Below are positions 1 to 5,407 of a stretch of 5,699 nucleotides of DNA, one piece after another. The position numbers and the translations under genes are program-made. Below the pieces are notes generated by a model. The model had not been told where the DNA came from and made no database searches. It saw only the letters and a program-made list of their open reading frames with translations. The first letter of the stretch is position 1; each line of letters opens with the position of its first letter. The stretch comes from an uncultured Oscillospiraceae bacterium (lineage in GTDB: Bacteria > Bacillota > Clostridia > Oscillospirales > Ruminococcaceae): the NCBI GenBank assembly GCA_900556255.1, contig USNZ01000099.1, forward strand, positions 1-5,699, in the 5' to 3' direction.

Positions 1-55
1 TCCCTACAAACCCGCCGAAAGTTCGCAATCGTCCCGTTAGGTTTATCGACAGTCT

Positions 56-102
56 AAAAGGCCCATACCGGGACATTGCGTGGTTTTCCTGTTTTATGGG
101 CC
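56..102 (-). repeat. Direct repeat copy 1: decayed copy of tRNA 3' edge and terminator
   Basis: This 47-base stretch repeats 203-249 at a fixed offset of 147 bases. The first 20 bases (56-75) and last 13 bases (90-102) are identical to 203-222 and 237-249. The middle (76-89) has diverged to about 5 matches in 14. In the intact copy that middle forms the second arm of the tRNA terminator hairpin, so here the hairpin is broken. The match continues weakly past 102 into GGGATTC, which corresponds to the tRNA T-arm at 254-260. I read it as a duplicated and decayed tRNA 3' end with its terminator. It may instead be one end of a dispersed element. Confidence 0.7.
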
Positions 103-190
103 ACGGGATTCTCCCGCGGGCTAAGCAAAGCCCCACCGGGGCTTTGCTTGCGCACTGCGGTGCGCCGCCCTGTTCGAACCCTCTCTCGGC
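103..190. repeat. Hairpin-rich segment with tRNA T-arm-like ends
   Basis: This stretch between the two direct-repeat copies has no convincing gene. It holds a perfect 12-bp hairpin (123-134 with 138-149, 3-base loop), followed at once by a 6-bp hairpin (150-155 with 160-165, loop TGCG). Its left end (GGGATTC at 105-111) resembles a T-arm read on the minus strand. Its right end (GTTCGAA at 172-178, then CTCTCGGCC ending at 190) resembles a tRNA 3' end read on the plus strand. No full cloverleaf can be drawn for either end, so these are not tRNA genes. The whole looks like a small palindromic element associated with tRNA 3' ends; mobility is inference. Confidence 0.55.
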
Positions 191-264
191 CAACATAAAA
201 CAAAAAGGCCCATACCGGGACACGGTATGGGCCTTTTGTTTTATGGGCCGAGAGGGATTCGAAC
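172..264. repeat. Large inverted repeat spanning the tRNA terminator
   Basis: The left arm (172-217) is a near-complete reverse complement of the right arm (223-264), with small indels and a few mismatches. Each arm contains, from outside in, a T-loop-like GTTCGAA, a CTCTCGGCC acceptor-like end, ATAAAAC, an A/T tract and the GGCCCATACCG stem. The right arm belongs to the real tRNA at 244-316. The left arm is therefore an inverted copy of that tRNA's last 20 or so bases sharing one terminator hairpin with it. Confidence 0.75.
195..243 (-). terminator. Rho-independent terminator of the tRNA
   Basis: A 15-bp perfect stem (203-217 with 223-237, 5-base loop) is directly followed on the minus strand by a T-rich tract. 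The stem can be extended outward through ATAAAAC/GTTTTAT with a single bulged base. It starts immediately after the tRNA discriminator base at 244, so it most likely ends the tRNA transcript. The symmetrical A/T flanks mean it could also work on the plus strand. Confidence 0.85.
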
Positions 265-316
265 CCCCACTCAAGCGGTTATGAGCCGCCGGCTTTAACC
301 GTTAAGCTATCGGCCC
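244..316 (-). tRNA. tRNA with CAT anticodon (tRNA-Ile2 or elongator tRNA-Met)
   Basis: The minus strand folds into a complete 73-base cloverleaf. It has a 7-bp acceptor (GGGCCGA/TCGGCCC), a 4-bp D stem with an 8-base loop, a 5-bp anticodon stem with loop CTCATAA, a 5-base variable loop, a T arm with loop TTCGAAT, and discriminator A at 244. The 3' CCA is not encoded and must be added by nucleotidyltransferase. The anticodon CAT is at 281-283. Base pairs C4-G69 and C5-G68 and the CGCTTG run after the anticodon resemble E. coli tRNA-Ile2, whose C34 is converted to lysidine by TilS to read AUA. This points more to Ile2 than Met, but elongator Met is not excluded. It is not an initiator, because the first pair is G-C and the anticodon stem lacks the three G-C pairs typical of initiators. 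It has its own promoter and terminator and is independent of the arg operon. Confidence 0.95.
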
Positions 317-332
317 GCATAACGTATCTAAT

Positions 333-361
333 AGTATAACAGATTTTATGCCGTTTAACAA
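333..361 (-). promoter_or_regulatory. Sigma-A-type promoter of the tRNA gene
   Basis: On the minus strand there is a -35 box TTGTTA (361-356), a 17-bp spacer and a -10 box TATACT (338-333). Transcription would start near 326, about 10 bases before the mature tRNA 5' end at 316. Spacing and position are near ideal for a housekeeping promoter. Confidence 0.8.
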
Positions 362-371
362 GGGGTTTTTC

Positions 372-397
372 AAAAAATAGGCCGGACGCGAGCCGGC
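372..397 (-). terminator. Weak second terminator (tandem backup)
   Basis: A 5-bp GC stem (381-385 with 393-397, 7-base loop) is followed on the minus strand by CTA and six T residues (377-372). It lies just downstream of the stronger terminator at 411-442 and upstream of the tRNA promoter. It probably catches read-through before the tRNA unit. Confidence 0.5.
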
Positions 398-404
398 TGC
401 CGAT

Positions 405-606
405 AAAACAAAAACGAGGCGGCCACTGCCCCGCCTCGTTTTCATAAAAAGAAGGAGAAAAACAGAACGTCTTGCCGTTTCCTGCAACGAAACGGGACCC
501 ACCCCTCTACAAGCGGATGCCCTTCCTTCAGACTCGGCAGGGCGCTCTGGTATTCCACTTCTTTATCGAAAACACGATTGTTTTTGCACCGTGTCTATCC
601 TTCGAT
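405..606 (-). ncRNA. Predicted free-standing structured RNA, family not recognised
   Basis: A transcript of about 200 nt is predicted from a start at 606 to the terminator at 411-442. The sequence shows these stems. (1) A 5' hairpin: 601-606 with 565-570, then 590-594 with 572-576. (2) A long irregular helix: 558-564 with 448-454, a partly paired 8x8 bubble, then 543-549 with 463-469 including one G-U pair. (3) Inside it, a hairpin 539-542 with 520-523. (4) A second arm: 510-513 with 471-474, closed by a 7-bp hairpin 489-495 with 475-481, with a G-rich 14-base bulge (496-509). The start site predicted from the -10 box falls on the first base of hairpin 1. An open frame on this strand (GTG at 558 to TGA at 444, 38 codons) has no ribosome binding site and is unlikely to be the product. 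6S RNA and the clostridial raiA-motif RNA have similar size and free-standing context, but I cannot confirm either. Confidence 0.6.
411..442 (-). terminator. Strong rho-independent terminator of the upstream RNA
   Basis: A perfect 12-bp stem (411-422 with 431-442, 8-base loop CCACTGCC) includes a GAGGCGG/CCGCCTC core. On the minus strand it leads into TTTTTGTTTT. No protein gene ends here; the unit upstream is the predicted structured RNA. The plus-strand side has a poorer T tract, so the orientation is minus. Confidence 0.85.
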
Positions 607-612
607 AGTTAC

Positions 613-641
613 ATAGTACACGATTTTTGTCGGAAATGCAA
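613..641 (-). promoter_or_regulatory. Promoter of the structured RNA
   Basis: On the minus strand there is a -35 box TTGCAT (641-636), a 17-bp spacer and a -10 box TACTAT (618-613). Six bases downstream is an A at 606 that begins the first hairpin of the predicted RNA. The next element downstream is that RNA and then its terminator, so the promoter serves a short transcript and not a protein gene. Confidence 0.7.
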
Positions 642-670
642 GAGGTTTCAGTGTACAATGTGCTGTAAAA

Positions 671-743
671 TCCATGTATAATTTTGTGCAACTTGCTTTA
701 TATTCTGAACAATAGTCACACTCCATGTTCAATTTATGGTGCA
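671..743. repeat. Diverged direct repeat upstream of the RNA promoter
   Basis: Bases 671-690 (TCCATGT, two bases, AATTT, then TGTGCA) reappear at 722-743 with two substitutions and a 2-base insertion. The copies start 51 bases apart. They sit about 65-85 and 116-137 bases upstream of the predicted RNA start. A 6-bp inverted repeat (706-711 with 726-731) overlaps the second copy. They could be binding sites for a regulator or chance similarity in AT-rich DNA. No gene is seen in 642-786. Confidence 0.4.
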
Positions 744-786
744 AAGCGTCATTTTGTGCGCAGTGCAAAAACAGTGCGAAAAAATG

Positions 787-817
787 CCCCGCCGTCCGAA
801 GGTTTCGGGCGGCGGGG
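787..817 (-). terminator. Terminator at the end of the arg operon
   Basis: A 12-bp stem (787-798 with 806-817, one wobble pair, 7-base loop) is followed on the minus strand by CATTTTTT. It lies 11 bases past the argD stop codon. It closes the operon and separates it from the RNA and tRNA units to the left. Confidence 0.92.
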
Positions 818-828
818 TTTGTTTCCTT

Positions 829-2007
829 TCAGATGTTCTGCAGCACGTCCTGCAGGGTTTGCAGCGCGCTGTCCACGTCGGCGGGGGTCAGGATCAGCGG
901 CGGCAGCAGCCGCAGGCGGGTCTTGGCGGTCAACACCAGCAGGCCGCGCTGCTCGGCGGCGGCGCGCACGGCGGCGGCGCTTACACCGTCCGCAAAGGCG
1001 ACGCCCACCATCAAACCCAGGCCGCTGACCTCGGCCACATGGGGCAGCTGTGCCAGACCTGCGCGCAGGCGGGCGGCACAAGCGTTGACATTTTGCAGAC
1101 AAGCCGCGTCCAGCGTGTCCAGCACGGCCAGCGCACCCGCACAGGCAACGGGGTTGCCGCCAAAGGTGGAGCCGTGCGAACCCGGCCCCATGTGCTCGGC
1201 CACGCGGCGGGTCATGGCAAAAGCGCCGATGGGCAAGCCGCCGCCCAGCCCCTTGGCCAGCGTTACGATGTCGGGGTGCAGGTCAAACTGCTCACACGCC
1301 AAAAAGGTGCCTGTGCGGCCGATGCCTGTCTGCACCTCGTCCACGAGCAGCAAAATGTCCCGCGCCTTGCAAAATTCAGCGACAGAACGAACATATTCCT
1401 TGCCCAGCGCCACAACGCCGCCCTCGCCCTGCACAAGCTCCAGCATCACGGCGCAGGTGTCGGCATCGGCGGCGGCCTGCAGCGCGGCAAAGTCCCCCGC
1501 CGTAACGTAGGCAAAATTCTGCGGGAAGGGACCGAAATCGTGGTGGAACACATCCTGCCCCGTGGCGGTCAGGGTGGCCAGGGTGCGCCCGTGGAAGGAG
1601 TTGACCAGTGTGATGACCTTGCTGCGGTGCGCGCCGTAGGTATCCACGCTGTATTTGCGGGCCGCCTTGATGGCACCCTCGTTGGCCTCGGCACCCGAAT
1701 TGCCGAAGAACACCGCGTCCAGCCCCGTGCGCGCGCAGAGAGCCTCGGCCAGTGCGCCGCACGGTTGCGTGTAGTACAGGTTGGAGGTGTGCTGCAGCGT
1801 GGCCGCCTGTTTGGTGACGGCGGCGACCCATGCGGGGTGGCAGTACCCCAGCGAATTTACACCGATGCCGGAGGTAAAATCCAGATAGCGCCGTCCCTCG
1901 GCGTCGGCGGCGTACATGCCCTGCCCCGACACCAGCGCCAGCGGGCTGCGGTTGTAGGTGTGCAGGACGTGGGCATCGTCGCGGCGGATAATTTCCGATG
2001 TAGTCAT
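829..2007 (-). CDS. argD: N-acetylornithine aminotransferase
   Basis: This 392-residue class III PLP aminotransferase converts N-acetylglutamate 5-semialdehyde plus glutamate to N-acetylornithine and 2-oxoglutarate in the cytoplasm. Landmarks are the phosphate-binding NSGAEANE (residues 103-110), SFHGRT (137-142), the VDEVQTGIGRTG stretch (222-233) with Asp223 for the PLP ring nitrogen, the Schiff-base lysine Lys252 in TLAKGLGGG, and GSTFGGNP (279-286). The C-terminal RLLPPL motif is typical of the family. Length is normal. The ATG at 2007 is preceded by AGGGGG (2018-2013) at good spacing, 18 bp after the argB stop, and the gene is last before the terminator. Some ArgD enzymes also serve as succinyldiaminopimelate aminotransferases; that second role cannot be judged here. 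Related ornithine or GABA aminotransferases are less likely given the arg context. Confidence 0.96.
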   Translation of the reverse strand: MTTSEIIRRDDAHVLHTYNRSPLALVSGQGMYAADAEGRRYLDFTSGIGVNSLGYCHPAWVAAVTKQAATLQHTSNLYYTQPCGALAEALCARTGLDAVFFGNSGAEANEGAIKAARKYSVDTYGAHRSKVITLVNSFHGRTLATLTATGQDVFHHDFGPFPQNFAYVTAGDFAALQAAADADTCAVMLELVQGEGGVVALGKEYVRSVAEFCKARDILLLVDEVQTGIGRTGTFLACEQFDLHPDIVTLAKGLGGGLPIGAFAMTRRVAEHMGPGSHGSTFGGNPVACAGALAVLDTLDAACLQNVNACAARLRAGLAQLPHVAEVSGLGLMVGVAFADGVSAAAVRAAAEQRGLLVLTAKTRLRLLPPLILTPADVDSALQTLQDVLQNI

Positions 2008-2025
2008 ACAATCCCCCTGTTGGTA

Positions 2026-2874
2026 TCAGTCCTGACGGTAAAACATGGTGCCTGCGCCGCGGTCGCTGAACATTTCCAGCAAGATCGAATGCGGCACGCG
2101 CCCGTCAATGATGACCGCCTCGCGCACACCCTTGCGGATGGCGTCGGCCATGCCCTCGATCTTGGGCAGCATACCGCCCGCGATGACGCCCTCGCGCTTG
2201 TAGCGCTCGATCTCGGCAAGCTCCACTTCGGGTATCAGCGTTGTTTCGTCGTTTTTGTCGTACAAAAGGCCGGCAATGTCGGTCATGCTGACGAGCTTTT
2301 CGGCGTGCAGCGCCACGGCGATCTCGGCGGCGGCGGTGTCGGCGTTGATGTTGTAGGGGATGCCGTCGCGGTCCATGCCCACCGTGGCGATAACGGGGAT
2401 AAAGCTGTCGTCCAGCAGGTGGTCGATCAGCGCGGTGTTGACCTTTTCGATCTCGCCCACAAAGCCGAGGTCGGCGTCCGTCTTGCGGTGGCAGGTGATC
2501 ATGTGGCCGTCCATGCCGCACAGGCCGACACCGCGGCCCTTCAGCAGCGCGACAAGGTCCTTGTTGACCTGCCCCGCCAGCACCTGCTGCACGATGTCCA
2601 TGGTTTCCTTGTCGGTGTAGCGCAGACCGCCCACAAAGCGGGACTCCTTGCCCACGCGGGCCAGCATCTCGTTGATGGCGGGGCCGCCGCCGTGCACCAG
2701 CACCACGCGCACACCCAGCAGCGTCAGGGTGACAAGGTCGTTCATGACCGCAAGTTTGAGCGTATCGTTGACCATGGCGTTGCCGCCGTATTTGATAACC
2801 AGCGTTTTACCGTGGTATTTTTGGATATAAGGTGTTGCCTCGCTGAACAGCAGGGCCATTTGTTCGTTTTTCAT
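2026..2874 (-). CDS. argB: N-acetylglutamate kinase
   Basis: This 282-residue amino acid kinase phosphorylates N-acetyl-L-glutamate with ATP, the second step of arginine synthesis. It shows the family motifs in order: VIKYGGNAM (27-35) with catalytic Lys28, HGGGP (61-65) in the glycine-rich substrate loop, VGGLRYTD (81-88), NINADT (175-180), MTDIAGLL (197-204) and GGMLPK (233-238) with Lys238. The frame stays open upstream to 2964, but the ATG at 2874 is chosen: it follows a purine-rich GGTGGGAAG, clears argJ by 32 bp and gives the usual length. The helix ahead of the first strand (about residues 1-24) and the PHSILLEMFS...GAGTM ending resemble arginine-inhibited kinases such as those of Pseudomonas and Thermotoga. 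Feedback inhibition by arginine is therefore likely, and expected where ArgJ recycles the acetyl group. Family certain; regulation inferred. Confidence 0.96.
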   Translation of the reverse strand: MKNEQMALLFSEATPYIQKYHGKTLVIKYGGNAMVNDTLKLAVMNDLVTLTLLGVRVVLVHGGGPAINEMLARVGKESRFVGGLRYTDKETMDIVQQVLAGQVNKDLVALLKGRGVGLCGMDGHMITCHRKTDADLGFVGEIEKVNTALIDHLLDDSFIPVIATVGMDRDGIPYNINADTAAAEIAVALHAEKLVSMTDIAGLLYDKNDETTLIPEVELAEIERYKREGVIAGGMLPKIEGMADAIRKGVREAVIIDGRVPHSILLEMFSDRGAGTMFYRQD

Positions 2875-2906
2875 CGTGTCACTTCCCACCCTTGCTATAA
2901 CCCTGC

Positions 2907-4139
2907 TCAGGTTCTGTAATCGCCGTTGATTTTGACGTAGTCGTAGGTCAAATCGCAGCCCCACGCCTTGGCGGTGCAGCTGCCGCAGCCCAGGTCCACC
3001 AGAATTTCGATCTCGTTTTCCTGCAGGACCACGGCGGCCTCGTCCTCGCTGTACGGGTGGTAGGCGGCGTTTTCGCAGACAAAGACCTCGCCCGCCTTGC
3101 TGCGCAGCCGCACGGCGGTTTTGCTGATGTCAAAGTCGCCGGGCGTGTAGCCGATGGCGCAGAGCACGCGCCCCCAGTTGGCGTCCGCGCCGAACATGGC
3201 GGCCTTGAACAGGGTCGAGTGGATGACGCTTTTGGACACGGCGCGGGCGGTGGCCACATCGGGCGCACCCGTGACCGTACATTCCAGCAGCTTGGTCGCG
3301 CCCTCGCCGTCGGCGGCCAGTTCACGGCAGAGGTGCTCGGCCACGGCGGTCAGTGCCTGCACAAATGTGTCGTAGGCAGGTGTGTTTTCTGTGATTTCCG
3401 CCCCACTCAGGCCCGATGCCAGCAGCAGCACGGTGTCGTTGGTGGAGGTGTCGCCGTCCACGCTGATCTGGTTAAAGGTCGCGGGCACCACAGCGGACAG
3501 CGCCTTTTGCAGCAGCGCGGGCGCGATTTTTACGTCGGTGGTCATGAACAGCAGCATCGTTGCCATGTTGGGGTGGATCATGCCGGAGCCTTTGGCGATG
3601 GCACCGATATGGCAGGTCGTGCCGTTCACCTCAAACGCCAGCGCGTACTCCTTGGGGTGGGTATCGGTGGTCATGATGGCGGTGGCGGCGGCGTGGCTGC
3701 CGTCGGCGTCGGCGCTCAGCTGCGCGGCGGCCTCAGGGATGCCCTTGGCGAAAGGTTCCAGGCTCATGGCCTGGCCGATGACCCCTGTGGAGGACGGCAG
3801 AACGTCGTTTTCGTCAATGCCCAGCGCGTCGGCCACCAGCTTGCAGGTGTCCTGCGCCAGTTCCAGGCCACCGGGTGCGCAGGTGTTGGCGTTGCCGCTG
3901 TTGACCAGAATGGCGCGGGCGTAGCCGTCCTGCAGGTGGGCGCGGTCGACCTTGATGGGTGCGCCGTAGACCTTGTTGGTGGTGTAGCAGCCCGCCCCTG
4001 CACAGCGGACATCGGCAACGATCAATGCCAGATCGCGTTTTTCGTGGTTATGGCGAATACCGCAGTGCACGCCCGCGGCCGAAAACCCTTTGGGCGCGCA
4101 GATGCCGCCCGAAATTACGGTAAATGGTGTAGTAGACAT
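2907..4139 (-). CDS. argJ: Glutamate N-acetyltransferase / ornithine acetyltransferase
   Basis: This 410-residue ArgJ (OAT family) transfers the acetyl group from N-acetylornithine to glutamate, making the pathway cyclic. Bifunctional members also use acetyl-CoA. Members cleave themselves into alpha and beta chains; the cleavage motif KGSGMIHPNMATML (183-196) is intact, placing the scissile bond between Ala193 and the nucleophile Thr194. DGDTSTNDT (228-236) and the C-terminal YVKINGDYRT also match the family. The ATG at 4139 is chosen because GGGGG lies just upstream at correct spacing and MSTTPFTVISGGI is a normal N terminus. The open frame continues about 46 codons further into the AT-rich repeat, but that stretch is low-complexity and unlike ArgJ. 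It follows argC after a 174-bp repeat-filled gap. One- or two-substrate activity cannot be told from sequence alone; no argA is visible in the window. Confidence 0.95.
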   Translation of the reverse strand: MSTTPFTVISGGICAPKGFSAAGVHCGIRHNHEKRDLALIVADVRCAGAGCYTTNKVYGAPIKVDRAHLQDGYARAILVNSGNANTCAPGGLELAQDTCKLVADALGIDENDVLPSSTGVIGQAMSLEPFAKGIPEAAAQLSADADGSHAAATAIMTTDTHPKEYALAFEVNGTTCHIGAIAKGSGMIHPNMATMLLFMTTDVKIAPALLQKALSAVVPATFNQISVDGDTSTNDTVLLLASGLSGAEITENTPAYDTFVQALTAVAEHLCRELAADGEGATKLLECTVTGAPDVATARAVSKSVIHSTLFKAAMFGADANWGRVLCAIGYTPGDFDISKTAVRLRSKAGEVFVCENAAYHPYSEDEAAVVLQENEIEILVDLGCGSCTAKAWGCDLTYDYVKINGDYRT

Positions 4140-4162
4140 TGGGGACCCCCTATATTTTAGAG

Positions 4163-4318
4163 AATAGATAAAAGATAAAAGATAAAAGATAAAAAATAAG
4201 GTGGAGTTTGCTCCCCTTGGTCGCAAACCAAAAAAGGGTGATGCGCTGTATGAAATGTGCCGCCGCAGGCGGCACACCCTATTTATTATCTATTATCTCT
4301 TATCTTTTATCTTTTATT
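4163..4318. mobile_element. MITE-like inverted-repeat element between argC and argJ
   Basis: This is an AT-rich imperfect inverted repeat with arms of about 40 bases. The left arm (4163-4204) carries four tandem GATAAAA units (4167-4194) and ends in AATAAGGTG. The right arm (about 4275-4318), read in reverse complement, shows the same run of GATAA-type units ending in AATAGGGTG. The arms enclose about 70 bases with GTTTGC/GCAAAC (4206-4211 with 4223-4228) and a 9-bp GC hairpin (4256-4264 with 4268-4276, loop GCA). There is no coding potential and no transposase. The right arm overlaps the argC stop codon at 4314-4316. Terminal inverted repeats, small size and internal hairpins fit a non-autonomous element, but no clear target-site duplication is seen, so mobility is inferred. 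Confidence 0.6.
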
Positions 4319-5255
4319 GTTTTAACCCTTCTGTTTCTTTTCTTCCCAGCATCAGGTTCATGCACTGCACGGCCGCGCCGGAGCTGCCCTTGCCGAGGTT
4401 GTCAAACAGGCTGATCAGCTGCATCTGCGTGCCGTCCGGGTTGGCCAGACAGAAAATCTCCAGACCGTCCCGCCCTGCCAGCTTGTTCGCGGCCAAAAAT
4501 CCGCCGTCGGTACCGCTGTTCAGCGGGTGCACCGTCACCAGCGCCTCGCCCGCGTAGTAGCCTGCCAGCGCGTCCGCCACCTGCTGCGCGCTCAGGCCCA
4601 GCGCCGGCAGATCCAGCGGGATCATCGTTTCCATGCCCGCGTAATAATCGGCCAGAACGGGCACAAACAGCGGCGGCTTGTCCAGCCCTGTGACGGCGGC
4701 CATCTCCGGCAGGTGCTTGTGATGCAGCGCCAACCCGTAGGGGCGCGCGGCGTCCAGCGCAGGGTCGGTGCGCGGGGCCTCGTACTCGGCAATCATCTTT
4801 TTGCCGCCGCCGGAGTAGCCTGTCAGGCTGTAACAGCATAGCTGCGTTGTTTTTGGCAGCAAACCCAGCTGCACCAGCGGCGCGGTGGGCGCAATAAAGC
4901 CCGTGGCATGGCAGCCGGGCACCGCCACGCGGGCGGCGGTTTTCAGCTTTTCGCGGGTGCCGTGCAGCTCCGGCAGACCGTAGACCCACGCGGGGTCGGT
5001 GCGGTGCGCGGTCGAGGTGTCCAGCACGCGCACATCGCTGCGCAGCAGCGGCACGATCTCGCGGGCCGCGTCGTCCGGCAGGCACAAAAACGAGAGGTCA
5101 CTCTCATTGATGATCGCCGCGCGGGCCTGCAGGTTTTTGCGGTCGGCGTCGGATATCGGCAGCACGGCAATATCCCCGCACTGCGCCAGGCGATCCGCGA
5201 TGCGCAGCCCGGTCGTGCCCGCACTGCCGTCAACGAAAATTTTATACTTTCCCAT
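4314..5255 (-). CDS. argC: N-acetyl-gamma-glutamyl-phosphate reductase, short type
   Basis: This 313-residue enzyme reduces N-acetylglutamyl 5-phosphate to the semialdehyde with NADPH. The N-terminal dinucleotide-binding loop GSAGTTG is at 10-16. The catalytic cysteine is Cys115 in VPGCHATGF (112-120). GYSGGGKKMI (146-155) and the HHKHLPEM stretch (178-185), carrying the likely catalytic histidine, follow. The start KIFVDGSAGTTGL, the length near 310 and the ETEGL ending match the shorter ArgC subfamily, not the roughly 345-residue form common in Bacillus. The ATG at 5255 has only a moderate upstream site (GGGGTAAGAGAG) but gives a complete N terminus. The last codons (Lys-Gln-stop) lie in the edge of the repeat element downstream, so the insertion may have replaced the original stop. 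It is separated from argH by another repeat element. Confidence 0.95.
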   Translation of the reverse strand: MGKYKIFVDGSAGTTGLRIADRLAQCGDIAVLPISDADRKNLQARAAIINESDLSFLCLPDDAAREIVPLLRSDVRVLDTSTAHRTDPAWVYGLPELHGTREKLKTAARVAVPGCHATGFIAPTAPLVQLGLLPKTTQLCCYSLTGYSGGGKKMIAEYEAPRTDPALDAARPYGLALHHKHLPEMAAVTGLDKPPLFVPVLADYYAGMETMIPLDLPALGLSAQQVADALAGYYAGEALVTVHPLNSGTDGGFLAANKLAGRDGLEIFCLANPDGTQMQLISLFDNLGKGSSGAAVQCMNLMLGRKETEGLKQ

Positions 5256-5291
5256 ACTCTCTTACCCCGGTTGCAATGACGAAAAACGGCA

Positions 5292-5407
5292 AATGCCTTC
5301 CCCCTTTGGGGGAAGGTGGCGTGGTACGCGCCGGATGAGGGGGGACTTTCCGTCAGGCTGCCCCTCATCAGTCACCTTCGGTGACAGCTTCCCCCCAAGG
5401 GGAAGCC
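5292..5407. mobile_element. Palindromic repeat element between argH and argC
   Basis: This non-coding segment of about 116 bases is built of nested and adjacent hairpins. They are a 9-bp stem 5296-5304 with 5308-5316 (loop TTT), a stem GATGAGGGG/CCCCTCATC (5334-5342 with 5361-5369), GTCACC/GGTGAC (5371-5376 with 5380-5385), and GCTTCCCC/GGGGAAGC (5387-5394 with 5399-5406). The two outer hairpins carry similar CTTCCCC/GGGGAAG arms, so the ends are inverted copies of each other. It begins at the base after the argH stop codon and has no T tract, so it is not a standard terminator. It resembles dispersed REP/MITE-like repeats of gut clostridia, from general memory. In mRNA it would form a strong multi-stem structure that could affect stability or the expression of argC relative to argH. 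Confidence 0.65.

Noticed and set aside
103..190. A second tRNA gene suggested by the T-arm-like ends
   Set aside because: Neither end can be completed into acceptor, D and anticodon arms; only 3'-end fragments are present.
519..542. Possible SRP (4.5S) RNA because of a GAAGGAAG stretch in a hairpin
   Set aside because: The conserved GGAAGGAAGCAGC context and the matching internal-loop pairs of the SRP domain are absent.
444..597. Small minus-strand open frame (possible GTG start at 558, stop at 444) inside the RNA candidate
   Set aside because: It has no ribosome binding site and no recognisable similarity, and its sequence is better explained by the paired stems of the RNA.
472..681. Plus-strand open frame of 69 codons in the spacer
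   Set aside because: It has no convincing ribosome binding site, runs against the promoter, RNA and terminator on the minus strand, and shows no recognisable domain.
736..2919. A 727-codon plus-strand open frame lying across argB, argD and the terminator
   Set aside because: It is antisense to two clear genes, its composition is rich in His, Gln, Val and Gly as expected from the reverse of GC-rich codons, it shows no known motif, and it reads through the argD terminator.
3057..4160. A 367-codon plus-strand open frame opposite argJ
   Set aside because: It is an antisense shadow of a well-supported ArgJ with no recognisable domain.
4167..4194. CRISPR-like array from the tandem units
   Set aside because: The units are only 7 bases with no spacers, so this is a simple tandem repeat.
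4140..4200. Possible internal promoter for argJ (TAAAAT as -10)
   Set aside because: No acceptable -35 hexamer lies 16-18 bases upstream; the region is simple GATAAAA repeat, which produces such matches by chance.
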